DNA of 64,000 bases, taken from Bradyrhizobium diazoefficiens. Its GTDB lineage: Bacteria > Pseudomonadota > Alphaproteobacteria > Rhizobiales > Xanthobacteraceae. The number at the start of each line of letters is the position of its first letter. The first letter of the stretch is position 1. The DNA is taken from assembly GCF_018131015.1 (NCBI RefSeq), contig NZ_JAFCJJ010000012.1, forward strand, positions 62,001 through 126,000, given 5' to 3'. Shown here in pieces: positions 50,602 to 59,544 of this stretch. Position numbers and translations under genes: made by a program. A model generated the notes under the pieces. The model searched no databases, was not told the DNA's origin, and was given only the letters and a program-made list of their open reading frames with translations.

Positions 50602-50967
50602 ATGCGGTGGTTCGCGAAGAAGCGGCTGGACATCTGGGACGAGGCGATCGAATGGCCGCTCGGCGACATCGAGGCGGCCGAGCGCATCCGCGCCATTTGT
50701 GACGCGGCCGCGAGCGCAGCGAATGCGGCGGGCTCCGCGCGCGCCGACACGCGCGAGAGCGCCCGCTATGAGCGCGCGGCCAAGGTCGCGATGGAAATCG
50801 CGATGAAGATTTCGGACGGCCTGATGCGCGACGATGCGGTCTATCGCATCGTCGACCTCTGCATGAAGGCCAACGACGTCAAGACCGCGCAGATCCTGTT
50901 TCGCGCGATCCATGCCGGCTGGATCCGCGAAACGGTGCAGCGCGATCACCCCGTGCTGGTGCAGTGA
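50602..50967 (+). CDS. Hypothetical protein, alpha-helical
   Basis: 121 residues from the ATG at 50602 (MRWFAKKRLDIWDEAIEWPL). The sequence is almost all amphipathic helix, with an Ala-rich central part (ICDAAASAANAAGSARADTR) and ARYERAAKVAMEIAMKISDG followed by DAVYRIVDLCMKANDVKTAQ. The last part resembles TPR-like helical pairs but is too short to call. No signal peptide or membrane span. Closely follows the flavoprotein gene, 51 bp apart, so may share its transcript. Function unknown. Confidence 0.7.
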   Translation: MRWFAKKRLDIWDEAIEWPLGDIEAAERIRAICDAAASAANAAGSARADTRESARYERAAKVAMEIAMKISDGLMRDDAVYRIVDLCMKANDVKTAQILFRAIHAGWIRETVQRDHPVLVQ

Positions 50968-51028
50968 ACCGTGACGAGAAGGTCAGCAAGACGCAGCGCG
51001 CCTTGTGGACCTTCATTCGTGCCGCCGC

Positions 51029-52507
51029 TCAGTACCTGTTGCGTCCCATCTCGCCGCCGCGGCCACCCATGCCCATGCCGAGGCCGATGCCTACTCCGAT
51101 GCCGACGCCTTGCATGATCGCGCCGGGCGGCGGGCCGCGATCCGGCGGCGGCGCGCGCTCATAGACCACCTCCTCGGGCGGCGGCGACGCGCGGCGCTTC
51201 GGCGGCGTGTCGACCACCTTCCGCTTCGGCGGCGTGTCGTCGACGCGCTTCTTGATGGCAGGCGCGACCGCCGGGTTGATCGGGCTGGCCGGTGTCGGCT
51301 GCGTCGAGCACGGGCAGGTCGGCGCCATCGCCACGGCGACCGGGGCAGGTGCGGCCGCGACGACCGCCGGCAACACATAGTTGCGGTTCTGCACGCGGAG
51401 CAGCAGCCTGCGCGCGGTCGCGGCGAGATCGCTGCGGTCCCAGTTGGCGAGGTACGCTTCGAACGAGGCGCGGGTGTTGATCGCGACCGCGCGTTCCCAC
51501 GCCAGCATCTGGCGCCGGCGCTCCAGCACTGTGCGCAGGCGCGCCGTGCGGACGTCCTGGGCGTACAACTCGATATAGGCCTGATACGCCGGCACGGTGT
51601 CGTCGGCGATCACGAGCTCATAGGCCGCCTTCGCATCCTTGCCCTGCAGATCCTTGCGCCAGTCCTCGACGCTGCGGGTGACGCTCGCAAGCGCCATCGA
51701 GCCTGCGCCGGGAGCTGCGGGTTGCCCAGCGCCGCCGAAGAACTTGAAGTCGGTCGTCAGCGAGGAGCTTTCCCAGGGGATCTGCCGCCCGTCGGTCGAT
51801 TGCGCCACCGCGATGCGGATGCGCTTGAACACCTCCTCGATCGGCAGGTTGGGCTGCCTTGCGACCGACAGCGCCGCACTGGTGTAGGGGCTGTCGGCGC
51901 CGGAGCCGTCCTCCGCCTCCGCACCGGGCGAGGTGGAGTAGGAGATGAAGGAGCCGGGCGCGCCCGCCTTGGTGTCGACGATCGCAAGCCCGTGGCCGGC
52001 GCCGCCGAGCGCCGGGAACGGATTGTTGCGGCAGGCGTCGAGCATGAAGATGCGCGCCCGCGTCGGCAGCGCGCCGAGCGTGTTGAGGAGATCGTTCAGC
52101 CGCACGCCCTGCAGCGGAATGTCGGCCTCGCGTTTGGGATCGAGATCGACCGGCACGAGATAGTTCTCGCCGTCGATCTGCAGGCCGTGGCCGGCATAGA
52201 ACACCAGCGCGACGGTGTCGGCGCCGCTGGCGCTGACCCTGCCGGCAAAATCAGAGATCGCCTGGCGCATCTCGTTCTGCGCAAGGTTGGGCGCGGCGGT
52301 CACTGTGAAGCCCGCGGTGCCGAGCAGCTCGGCCATGCCCCTGGCGTCGTTGGCGGCGTTGGGCAGTTCCGGCACCGTGCGATAGGCAGACTGGCCGATC
52401 ACGAGCGCGAGCCGCGCTTCGGCGTGGGCCTTCGTCGGGATCGTCAGTTGCGTGAGGGCAAGCAGGCTGGACGCGAGCAAGAGATTGCGAAGGACTGGAC
52501 GGCGCAT
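51029..52507 (-). CDS. Exported caspase-like protein (metacaspase/C14 family)
   Basis: 492 residues. A signal peptide (LLLASSLLALTQLTIPTKAHA) is followed by a caspase domain: RLALVIGQSAYRTVPELPNA, the catalytic His107 in FYAGHG, and the catalytic Cys159 in LDACRNNP. A helical region near 290-380 follows. The C-terminal 110 residues are low complexity: Lys/Pro repeats (DDTPPKRKVVDTPPKRRASP), then a Gly- and Met-rich end (GVGIGVGIGLGMGMGG). Bacterial metacaspases are Arg/Lys-specific proteases. The targets and whether the tail enters a membrane are unknown. Confidence 0.87.
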   Translation of the reverse strand: MRRPVLRNLLLASSLLALTQLTIPTKAHAEARLALVIGQSAYRTVPELPNAANDARGMAELLGTAGFTVTAAPNLAQNEMRQAISDFAGRVSASGADTVALVFYAGHGLQIDGENYLVPVDLDPKREADIPLQGVRLNDLLNTLGALPTRARIFMLDACRNNPFPALGGAGHGLAIVDTKAGAPGSFISYSTSPGAEAEDGSGADSPYTSAALSVARQPNLPIEEVFKRIRIAVAQSTDGRQIPWESSSLTTDFKFFGGAGQPAAPGAGSMALASVTRSVEDWRKDLQGKDAKAAYELVIADDTVPAYQAYIELYAQDVRTARLRTVLERRRQMLAWERAVAINTRASFEAYLANWDRSDLAATARRLLLRVQNRNYVLPAVVAAAPAPVAVAMAPTCPCSTQPTPASPINPAVAPAIKKRVDDTPPKRKVVDTPPKRRASPPPEEVVYERAPPPDRGPPPGAIMQGVGIGVGIGLGMGMGGRGGEMGRNRY

Positions 52508-52926
52508 GATGTCACCTCCATCGGCAATGCGCGCGAGGATGTCACCTTTTTTAAGTAGCCGCCATGACCCTGTCTGTGCGCTGGCTCACGCTGCGGCGTG
52601 CGGCAAATTGGTCAGCGGAACTGCCTGAGGCAGCCCATTGATCCGGCCGCATCCATGTGAATTGCATATTGATCCATGCGTCAATTGGATGGATCCGTGG
52701 GGCAGCGTCAGAACCACAATTGCGCATTGCGCCGCCGCTCATCGAAAATCCCCGCAAAAGACGATCGTTTTGCCGCGGACCGGCTGACGATTTTCGCCCA
52801 ACCGTCATGCCGTGGCGGTTGGCCTGCTACCCTTGCCTGCACCGTCGCTTTGGCCATACAGTCCTGGCAACAGGTCGCACGCAAACGTAGCGGCCGCGAA
52901 CAAAAATGATGGGGAGAGAGAGCACC
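52508..52926. promoter_or_regulatory. 419 bp divergent region between caspase-like and TRAP genes
   Basis: Holds the promoters of both divergent genes; no gene seen. Near 52671-52695 there is an inverted repeat, GATCCAT and ATGGATC with an 11 bp spacer, in a stretch rich in AATTG (GTGAATTGCATATTGATCCA), a possible operator. The ribosome site GGGGAGAGAGAG is at 52911-52922 for the TRAP gene. Confidence 0.45.
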
Positions 52927-53958
52927 ATGAAAATCGTGCCAGTGAGCCGTCGCGCGTTCATCAAGTCCTCGACGGCGCTGGGCGCCGGCCTCGTGCTCTC
53001 TCCCGCGATCATCGGCCGTGCCGAAGCGGCGACGATGAAGCTGAAATGCTCCTCCTCGCTGCCGAACGATCCCAAATACGCCAACGGCCGCGTCTTCTAC
53101 GACAACCTCGTCAAGAACCTGAAGGGCAACGGGCTCGGCGAGCAGGTCGAGGTCGCCTTCTTCCCCGACAACCAGCTCGGCCAGGAGATCGACGTCATCA
53201 ACTCGGTGAAGCTCGGCGTCATCGACATCATGGTGTCGGGGTCCTCGATCTCCGCCAACCTGGTGCCGCTGGTCGGCACGTATGATCTCGGCTTCCTGTT
53301 CTCGAGCTTCCCGCAGCAGACCAAGGCGTTCGACGCCGGCGCCGCCAGGCCGGTCGAGGACGCCCTGCTCAAGGGCGCCAACATCCGCATCATCGCCTGG
53401 GCCTATAATTTCGGCTCGCGCAGCGTGTTCGCGAAGAAGCCGGTGAAGACGCCGGAGGACCTCGCCGGCCTCAAGATCCGCACTTTGCCGAATCCCGTCA
53501 TCACCGAATGCCTGCGGCTGATGGGGGCCGCCGCGACGCCGCTGGCGTTTGGCGAGATCTACACGGCGCTGCAGGCCGGCGTGCTCGATGGCCTCGAGCA
53601 CGATCCGCCGACGATCCTCGCCAGCAAGTTCTTCGAGACGGCGAAATTCTACGCGCTGACGCAGCACAATTTCTCGCCGCTGGCGATCTACTTCAGCGAC
53701 ATGACCTTCAACCGGATGGATCCGAAGCTGCGCGAGGGCTTCCTCGACGCCGCGAAGAAGGCTGCGGCCGACACCCGCGCCCACGGGCTCGCGGTCGAGA
53801 AGGAGGCGCTGTCGGCCCTGACCGAGAAGGGCGTGACGGTGGCCGAATGCGATCGCGAGGCGTTCAAGAAGCGCGTCGCGCCGCAGATGGAGAACTTCAT
53901 CAAGGCGCGGCCGGAGTCGAAGCCGGTCATCGACATCATCCGCGCGACGCAAGCCTGA
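52927..53958 (+). CDS. TRAP transporter substrate-binding protein (DctP family)
   Basis: 343 residues. A Tat-type signal (SRRAFIKSSTALGAGLVLSP) directs export of the folded protein. Domain features include VEVAFFPDNQLGQEIDVINS and the ligand-binding Arg in DLAGLKIRTLPNPV, followed by FGEIYTALQAGVLDGLEHDP, all diagnostic for DctP. The ATG at 52927 is chosen over a near-start at 52906. It is the first of a three-gene operon with a fused DctQM and a 2-hydroxyacid dehydrogenase. TRAP systems import organic acids using Na+ or H+ gradients. Confidence 0.94.
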   Translation: MKIVPVSRRAFIKSSTALGAGLVLSPAIIGRAEAATMKLKCSSSLPNDPKYANGRVFYDNLVKNLKGNGLGEQVEVAFFPDNQLGQEIDVINSVKLGVIDIMVSGSSISANLVPLVGTYDLGFLFSSFPQQTKAFDAGAARPVEDALLKGANIRIIAWAYNFGSRSVFAKKPVKTPEDLAGLKIRTLPNPVITECLRLMGAAATPLAFGEIYTALQAGVLDGLEHDPPTILASKFFETAKFYALTQHNFSPLAIYFSDMTFNRMDPKLREGFLDAAKKAAADTRAHGLAVEKEALSALTEKGVTVAECDREAFKKRVAPQMENFIKARPESKPVIDIIRATQA

Positions 53959-53959
53959 G

Positions 53960-55819
53960 ATGACGATCGCGGGTGCCGTGTCGCTCCCGGGCAGCCGCCA
54001 TGGCAGCATTGCGCTGCTGCTTCGCGCCAGCGACGCGATCGCGGCCGTCCTGCTCGCCGCAGACCTCGTGGTGGTCTGCGGCTCCGTGCTGCTGCGCTTC
54101 TTCTTCAACGCGCCGGTCGAGTGGTCGGACGATGTCGCGCGCGGCCTGATGGTCGGCTCGGCCTTCTTCGGCGCGGCGAGCGCGCTCGCGCGCGGCGAGA
54201 ATGTCGGCGTGTCCTTCTTCCGCGACCTGTTGCCGGCGGGATTGCGCACATTGGTCGATGCCGCCTGCGCGCTCCTGGTCGTGCTGATCTCGGGCTATGT
54301 CGCCTTCAACGCGATCAAGCTCGGCGCGCTGACGACCGGCCAGACCACCGGATCGGGCCTGCCGCTCGAGCTCACCTTCTACCCGATGGGCATCGGCGCG
54401 CTGTTCATGACGGTGTTCGCGATCGACCATCTCTGCGCCAGGCCGCTTGCCGACATCGTCAGGGGCCTCGTTGCGGTTGCCGTTGCGACCGGCCTCTATC
54501 TCGCCTGGGATTCTCTGTCGCCGTCCTCGGTGCCGTCGGCGGGCACGCTGATGCTGATCGGCTTCTTCGCGACCCTGTTCGGCGGCCTGCCGATCGGCTT
54601 CGCGCTGGCGCTGGCGGCGCTCATCTTCATCTGGGTCGAGGGCGCGCTGCCCGGCGTGATCTTCGCCCAGCAGATGGCGCGCGGCATCGACAATTTCGTG
54701 CTGCTCGCGATCCCCTTCTTCATTCTCGTCGGCTACCTCATGGAAGCCAACGGCATGTCGGTGCGGCTGATCGAGCTGTTGCAGCGCGGGGTGGGGCGCA
54801 TGCGCGGTGGGCTGAACGTCGTGATGGTGACGTCGATGGTGCTGTTCTCCGGCATCTCCGGCTCGAAGATGGCCGACGTCGCCGCGGTCGGCTCGGTGCT
54901 GATTCCGGCGGCGCGCCGCTCCAGGCAGAATCCGGGCGGCGCGGTGGCGCTGCTCGCCGCCTCCGCGGTGATGGCGGAAACCATCCCGCCCTGTATCAAC
55001 CTGATCATCCTGGGGTTCGTCGCCAATTTGTCGATCGGCGGCCTGTTCGTCGCAGGCCTGTTGCCGGCGGCGCTGATGGCGCTGGTTCTGGTCGCCGTCT
55101 CCATCATCTTCGGCAAGCGGCCGACTGACGCCGACGAGATCGAACCGCAGATGCCGGTGTCGGGCCTGTGGAGCGGCGCGATCGCCGCATTCGGCCTGAT
55201 CTTCATGATCTTCTTCGGCTTCAAGAGCGGCTTTGCCACGGCGACCGAGATCTCGGCCTTCGCGGTGGCCTATGCGCTCGTGGTCGGCAGCCTCGTGTTC
55301 CGCGAGCTCGGCTTCAAGTCGGCCGCGCACAGTTTCGTCCAGGCCGCGACGCGCGCGGGGCTGGTGCTGTTCATCGTCGCCGCCGCGCAGTCGCTCGCCT
55401 TCACATTGACCCTGCAGCAGGTGCCCCACGCGGTCGGCGACTTCATGCTCGGCCTGTCCAAGACCTCGGGCGTCTGGCTGTTCATCCTGCTCGCGATCGT
55501 CGTCCTGATCGTGATGGGCTCGGTGCTGGAAGGCGCGGCCGCGCTGATCATCTTCGGGCCGCTGCTGCTGCCGGTCGCCGTCCAGCTCGGCATCGATCCC
55601 CTGCATTTCGGCGTGGTGCTGGTCATCGCAATGGGCATCGGCCTGTTCGCGCCGCCGCTCGGGCTCGGCCTCTACGGCGCCTGCCTGATCGGCAACGTGC
55701 CGATCGAGCAGACGGTGAAGCCGATCATGGGCTATCTCGGCCTGCTGCTGCTCTGCCTGCTGGTGATCGCGTTCGTGCCGTCACTCTCGACCGCGCTGCC
55801 GCGCGCATTCGGCTACTGA
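53960..55819 (+). CDS. TRAP transporter fused small and large permease (DctQM)
   Basis: 619 residues; starts 1 bp after the DctP stop. Residues 1-165 form the DctQ-like part with four spans (VVVCGSVLLRFFFNAPVEWS, then TTGSGLPLELTFYPMGIGAL), and residues 185-619 the DctM-like part with about 12 spans (GLPIGFALALAALIFIWVEG, FVLLAIPFFILVGYLMEANG, SGISGSKMADVAAVGSVLIP, GMGIGLFAPPLGLGL-like IAMGIGLFAPPLGLGLYGAC). Fusion of Q and M is seen in many alphaproteobacterial TRAP systems. It forms the transport path for the acid bound by the DctP protein. Confidence 0.94.
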   Translation: MTIAGAVSLPGSRHGSIALLLRASDAIAAVLLAADLVVVCGSVLLRFFFNAPVEWSDDVARGLMVGSAFFGAASALARGENVGVSFFRDLLPAGLRTLVDAACALLVVLISGYVAFNAIKLGALTTGQTTGSGLPLELTFYPMGIGALFMTVFAIDHLCARPLADIVRGLVAVAVATGLYLAWDSLSPSSVPSAGTLMLIGFFATLFGGLPIGFALALAALIFIWVEGALPGVIFAQQMARGIDNFVLLAIPFFILVGYLMEANGMSVRLIELLQRGVGRMRGGLNVVMVTSMVLFSGISGSKMADVAAVGSVLIPAARRSRQNPGGAVALLAASAVMAETIPPCINLIILGFVANLSIGGLFVAGLLPAALMALVLVAVSIIFGKRPTDADEIEPQMPVSGLWSGAIAAFGLIFMIFFGFKSGFATATEISAFAVAYALVVGSLVFRELGFKSAAHSFVQAATRAGLVLFIVAAAQSLAFTLTLQQVPHAVGDFMLGLSKTSGVWLFILLAIVVLIVMGSVLEGAAALIIFGPLLLPVAVQLGIDPLHFGVVLVIAMGIGLFAPPLGLGLYGACLIGNVPIEQTVKPIMGYLGLLLLCLLVIAFVPSLSTALPRAFGY

Positions 55820-55831
55820 GGGAGAGTGATC

Positions 55832-56809
55832 GTGAAGGTGCTGTTGGCTCACACGCCGGAGATGCGCCAAAACTATTACGGCGATCGCAGCCTGAACGGC
55901 CTGCGGGCGATCGCCGAGGTGATCCTGCACGAGGGCGACCAGGCGCTTGATTCGGCAGGCCTCGTGCGCGCGGCGGCGGAGGCCGACATCATCGTTGCCG
56001 ATCGCATGACGGAAGGGCGCGGCGAGATCTTTGCGCAACTGCCGCACCTGCGCGCCTTCGTCCGCTGCGCCGTCGACATCCGCAACGTCGACGTCGAGGC
56101 GGCCTCGCAGGCCGGCGTGCTGGTGACCCGCGCCGGGCCCGGCTTCGTGCAGTCGGTCGCCGAGCTCGCGCTCGGCTTCATGGTCGATCTGTCGCGCGGC
56201 GTCTCGCGCGCGACGGCGGATTACCAGGCCGGCCGCAAGGCACAGGCGCGGATGGGCCGCCAGCTTGCGGGCAGCAGGATCGGCATCATCGGATATGGCA
56301 GCATCGGGCGTTATCTCGCCGAAATCGCCAAGGTGCTGCGCATGGAGGTGCTGGTTTCCGATCCCGTCGCGACCGTCGGCGATGACGCCATCAGGCAGGT
56401 TGCGCTCGACGAGCTGCTCGCCGCGTCGGACTACGTCGTCTGCCTCGCCATCGCCAACGAGCAGACCGAGAACCTGATCGGCGAGGCGGCGCTGGCGCGC
56501 ATGCAGCGGCACGCCGTCTTCATCAATCTCTCCCGCGGCAATCTCGTCGACGAGGCGGCGTTGGCGCGCGCGCTTTTGGAAGGCCGCATCGCCGGTGCGG
56601 CGATGGACGTCGGCCGTGCGCCCGACCAGATGCCGTCGCCGGAGCTCGCGCGGCTGCCCAACGTGATCGCGACGCCGCATGTCGGCGGGCTGACGCCGCA
56701 GGCGATCGAATACCAGTCGCTGGAAACGGTGCGGCAGGTCGACGCGATCATCAGGGGCGAAGCCCCGCAAGGGGCCGTCAACGCCGGGCGCTGGACGCGG
56801 CGGCCTTGA
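55832..56809 (+). CDS. D-isomer-specific 2-hydroxyacid dehydrogenase
   Basis: 325 residues. NAD-binding sequence SRIGIIGYGSIGRYLAEIAK near residue 148, and family catalytic residues in RCAVDIRNVDVE (Arg-like position), INLSRGNLVDEAAL with Arg, and TPHVGGLTPQAIEYQ with His. It reduces a 2-oxoacid or oxidises a D-2-hydroxyacid with NAD(P). The GTG at 55832 has a good spacing from GGGAGA, whereas the GTG at 55826 is too close. It closes the TRAP operon, 13 bp after the permease, so the transported molecule is probably a 2-hydroxy- or 2-oxoacid. Confidence 0.9.
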   Translation: MKVLLAHTPEMRQNYYGDRSLNGLRAIAEVILHEGDQALDSAGLVRAAAEADIIVADRMTEGRGEIFAQLPHLRAFVRCAVDIRNVDVEAASQAGVLVTRAGPGFVQSVAELALGFMVDLSRGVSRATADYQAGRKAQARMGRQLAGSRIGIIGYGSIGRYLAEIAKVLRMEVLVSDPVATVGDDAIRQVALDELLAASDYVVCLAIANEQTENLIGEAALARMQRHAVFINLSRGNLVDEAALARALLEGRIAGAAMDVGRAPDQMPSPELARLPNVIATPHVGGLTPQAIEYQSLETVRQVDAIIRGEAPQGAVNAGRWTRRP

Positions 56810-57021
56810 AGCGGCGGTACCGGGATCGTGGGACCCCTTGGATCCCGGGGGAATTCCTTCCGCAGTGACGGTTCGAGCCCCAGTTTGTTAACTAAAGCTT
56901 CGCGATTAAGGCAGCCGGGTTCCGAAATTGGGCAGTTCTTAACTCCGGTTCCTGTCCGATCGTTGTCCCGGCGGCTCAACCTCAGGTTCGGCGCGCCGCG
57001 AGGAGGGACGGCGGCTTCGAG

Positions 57022-59451
57022 ATGGGCGATCACGATCACAACGATCAGGGTCGGAAACGCGCCACCGGATGGTGGCGTCGCACCCCGCTGCTCGGGCTGT
57101 ATCGTCCCGCGCTGGTGGCGGCCGCGATCGGCCTGTTGTTCTCGCTGGTGGGCGCGGCGGCCGTGGCGCGATGGGAAGACCGCGTCAACAGGGCTGAGTT
57201 CGCCAGCGCGGCCGAGACCGAATCCCTCGTCATGCAGAACGGCATGAACGAATATATCAGCCTGCTCGTGGCGCTCCGCACGCTGTTCGAGTCGACCAAC
57301 GCCGAAATCACCCGCAGCGAGTTCGAGACTTTCAGCTTCCGCCTGTTCGAGCGCCATCCCGGCGTGCTGCGCGTCGCCTGGCTGCCGCGCGTCGGCCGCG
57401 AGCAGCGCGCCGAATACGAGGAGGCGGGGGCCGCGAACGGTGTCCCCGGCTATCGCATCAAGTCGTTCCAGGGTGACGGGTTGGGGATTGCGCCCGAGAG
57501 CGACGAGTACTTTCCGGTGTTCTACTCGACTTTGCCGAAGACGTCACAGGTCTACGGCATGGACTATGCGAGCATCCCGGAACGGCGCGAGGCGCTCGAG
57601 CGCGCCCGCGACAACGACCGGATCTCCGCCATTCGCACACGCCTCTACGGGTCGCAGGCGAAGAACAGCCGGGCCGACGTTCTCGTCGCCATCCCGGTCT
57701 ATGCCAAGGGCAGCACCCGCGAGACCGCCGTGGACCGCCGCCGCAACCTCACCGGTTATGTCGTCGGCATTTTCGACCTGCCGCTGCTGATGCAGTCCAT
57801 CCGCGTCACGCGGGGCGCCAATCCCGCCATCAGCGTCAACATCTATCCGCCCTTCACGGCGCGGATCGTCAGCCTGGAAGAGGCGCTGCCCGATTATGCT
57901 TCGGCGGCCACTGCGCCCCGGTCGATGCGCGACGTCGCGCGCGGCCTGCACTGGTCGGGCAGCCTCAGGATCGGCGATGAAGACTGGCAGGTGCGCTCGA
58001 TCCCGACCGCAGGCGGCGCGCTGGAGACGTCCTACGACCGTGCGTTCGGCGTGCTGACCGTCGGCATGCTGCTGACGCTGTCGCTTGCGGCCTACCTCAT
58101 GCTCGCCAGCCGCAACTCGCGCCGGCTGTCGCTGGCGAACCGGCGCGTGCTCGAGCTCGCGCAGACCGACATCCTGACTGGCCTGCCGAACCGGGCGTTC
58201 TTCCTCGCCCGGCTCGACGAGATCAACCGCCGCTCGCAGGAGCAAGGCCTCGCGTTCTCGATCCTGATGCTCGATCTCGACCGCTTCAAGAACGTCAACG
58301 ACTCGCTCGGCCACGGCGCCGGCGATGCGCTGCTGCGTCAGGTGGCGCAGCGACTGAAATCCGCGTTGCGGACCACCGACGCGCTGGCGCGACTCGGCGG
58401 CGACGAATTCGCCATCATCCTTGAAGGCTGCGAGGATCCGCGCGCCGGCGCGACCGAGTTGTCGGCGCGGATCGCGCGACTCGTGGCCGAGCCGTTCCAG
58501 CTGCCCGGACATCGCGTCGAGATCGGCACCAGCATCGGGATCGCGATCGCGCCGGATCACGGCAGCGACCAGGAGCAGCTCTTGAAGAAGGCCGATATCG
58601 CGCTGTACCGGTCGAAGTCGGCGGGCCGCAACTGCTTCACCATCTACGACGAGGCGATGTCGGCCGAGCTCGAGGCCCGCAATACGCTCGAGGGCGATCT
58701 GCGCGACGCCATCGCGCAGTGCCAGCTCGAGGTGCACTACCAGCCCTTCGTCGATGCCGGCAGCGGCGCGCGGCGCGGCTTCGAGGCGCTGGTGCGCTGG
58801 CGCCATCCGAGCCGCGGCCTGATCCCGCCGGACCAGTTCATCGCGCTCGCCGAGGAGACCGGGCTGATCGTGCCGCTCGGTGAGTTCGTGTTGCGGCGCG
58901 CCTGCGACGATGCCGCCGCCTGGCCCTGTGACCTCACGGTCGCCGTGAACCTGTCGCCGATCCAGTTCAAGGAAGCCGATCTGTTCGAGGTGATCTGCGC
59001 TGCGCTGGAGGATTCCGGGCTGCCGCCGCAACGGCTCGAGATCGAGATCACCGAGTCGGTCCTGCTGGAGTGCGGCGCCGAGAACCACGCCTTCATGGAG
59101 CGGCTGAAGCAGACCGGCATCGCGCTCGCGCTCGACGATTTCGGCACCGGCTATTCGTCGTTGAGCTATCTTACGGCCTTCCCGTTCGACAAGATCAAGA
59201 TCGACAAGGCGTTCATCCGCAATCTCACGCAGCAGCCGCGCTCCTCCGCCATCATCGCCGCGATCGTGACGCTGGCGCGCGGGCTCGACATGTCGGTCAC
59301 GGCCGAGGGCGTCGAGACGGAAGAGGAGTTCAAGGCGTTGAAGGCGCTCGGCGTCAATTTTGCGCAAGGCTATCTGTTCGGGCGTCCGCAACTGGTGGCC
59401 CGGATCGACTTTGACGGATCCGTCCAGCCCTCGCAGCGCGACGCCGCCTGA
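57022..59451 (+). CDS. CHASE-GGDEF-EAL cyclic-di-GMP protein
   Basis: 809 residues. Two membrane spans (about 28-50 and 340-360) enclose a periplasmic CHASE sensor (MNEYISLLVALRTLFESTNA, FERHPGVLRVAWLPRV). The GGDEF domain (about 375-545) has the intact RLGGDEFAIIL at 457-467, so diguanylate cyclase activity is possible. The EAL domain (555-800) has FEALVRWRHPSRGL, VNLSPIQF, ITES, DDFGTGYSSLSYL, KIDKAFI and AEGVETEEEF, all catalytic motifs being retained. It can in principle make and degrade cyclic di-GMP in response to an extracytoplasmic signal. Flanked by 212 bp upstream and 93 bp downstream. Confidence 0.95.
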   Translation: MGDHDHNDQGRKRATGWWRRTPLLGLYRPALVAAAIGLLFSLVGAAAVARWEDRVNRAEFASAAETESLVMQNGMNEYISLLVALRTLFESTNAEITRSEFETFSFRLFERHPGVLRVAWLPRVGREQRAEYEEAGAANGVPGYRIKSFQGDGLGIAPESDEYFPVFYSTLPKTSQVYGMDYASIPERREALERARDNDRISAIRTRLYGSQAKNSRADVLVAIPVYAKGSTRETAVDRRRNLTGYVVGIFDLPLLMQSIRVTRGANPAISVNIYPPFTARIVSLEEALPDYASAATAPRSMRDVARGLHWSGSLRIGDEDWQVRSIPTAGGALETSYDRAFGVLTVGMLLTLSLAAYLMLASRNSRRLSLANRRVLELAQTDILTGLPNRAFFLARLDEINRRSQEQGLAFSILMLDLDRFKNVNDSLGHGAGDALLRQVAQRLKSALRTTDALARLGGDEFAIILEGCEDPRAGATELSARIARLVAEPFQLPGHRVEIGTSIGIAIAPDHGSDQEQLLKKADIALYRSKSAGRNCFTIYDEAMSAELEARNTLEGDLRDAIAQCQLEVHYQPFVDAGSGARRGFEALVRWRHPSRGLIPPDQFIALAEETGLIVPLGEFVLRRACDDAAAWPCDLTVAVNLSPIQFKEADLFEVICAALEDSGLPPQRLEIEITESVLLECGAENHAFMERLKQTGIALALDDFGTGYSSLSYLTAFPFDKIKIDKAFIRNLTQQPRSSAIIAAIVTLARGLDMSVTAEGVETEEEFKALKALGVNFAQGYLFGRPQLVARIDFDGSVQPSQRDAA

Positions 59452-59544
59452 GCGCGGCCCGCGCGGGCCATGCGCGAAAAGCGCTTGACCCCGGCAGTCC
59501 CGGATGGTCGGTAGGGACCGTCCAGGGATGAAATCAAGAAAAAC

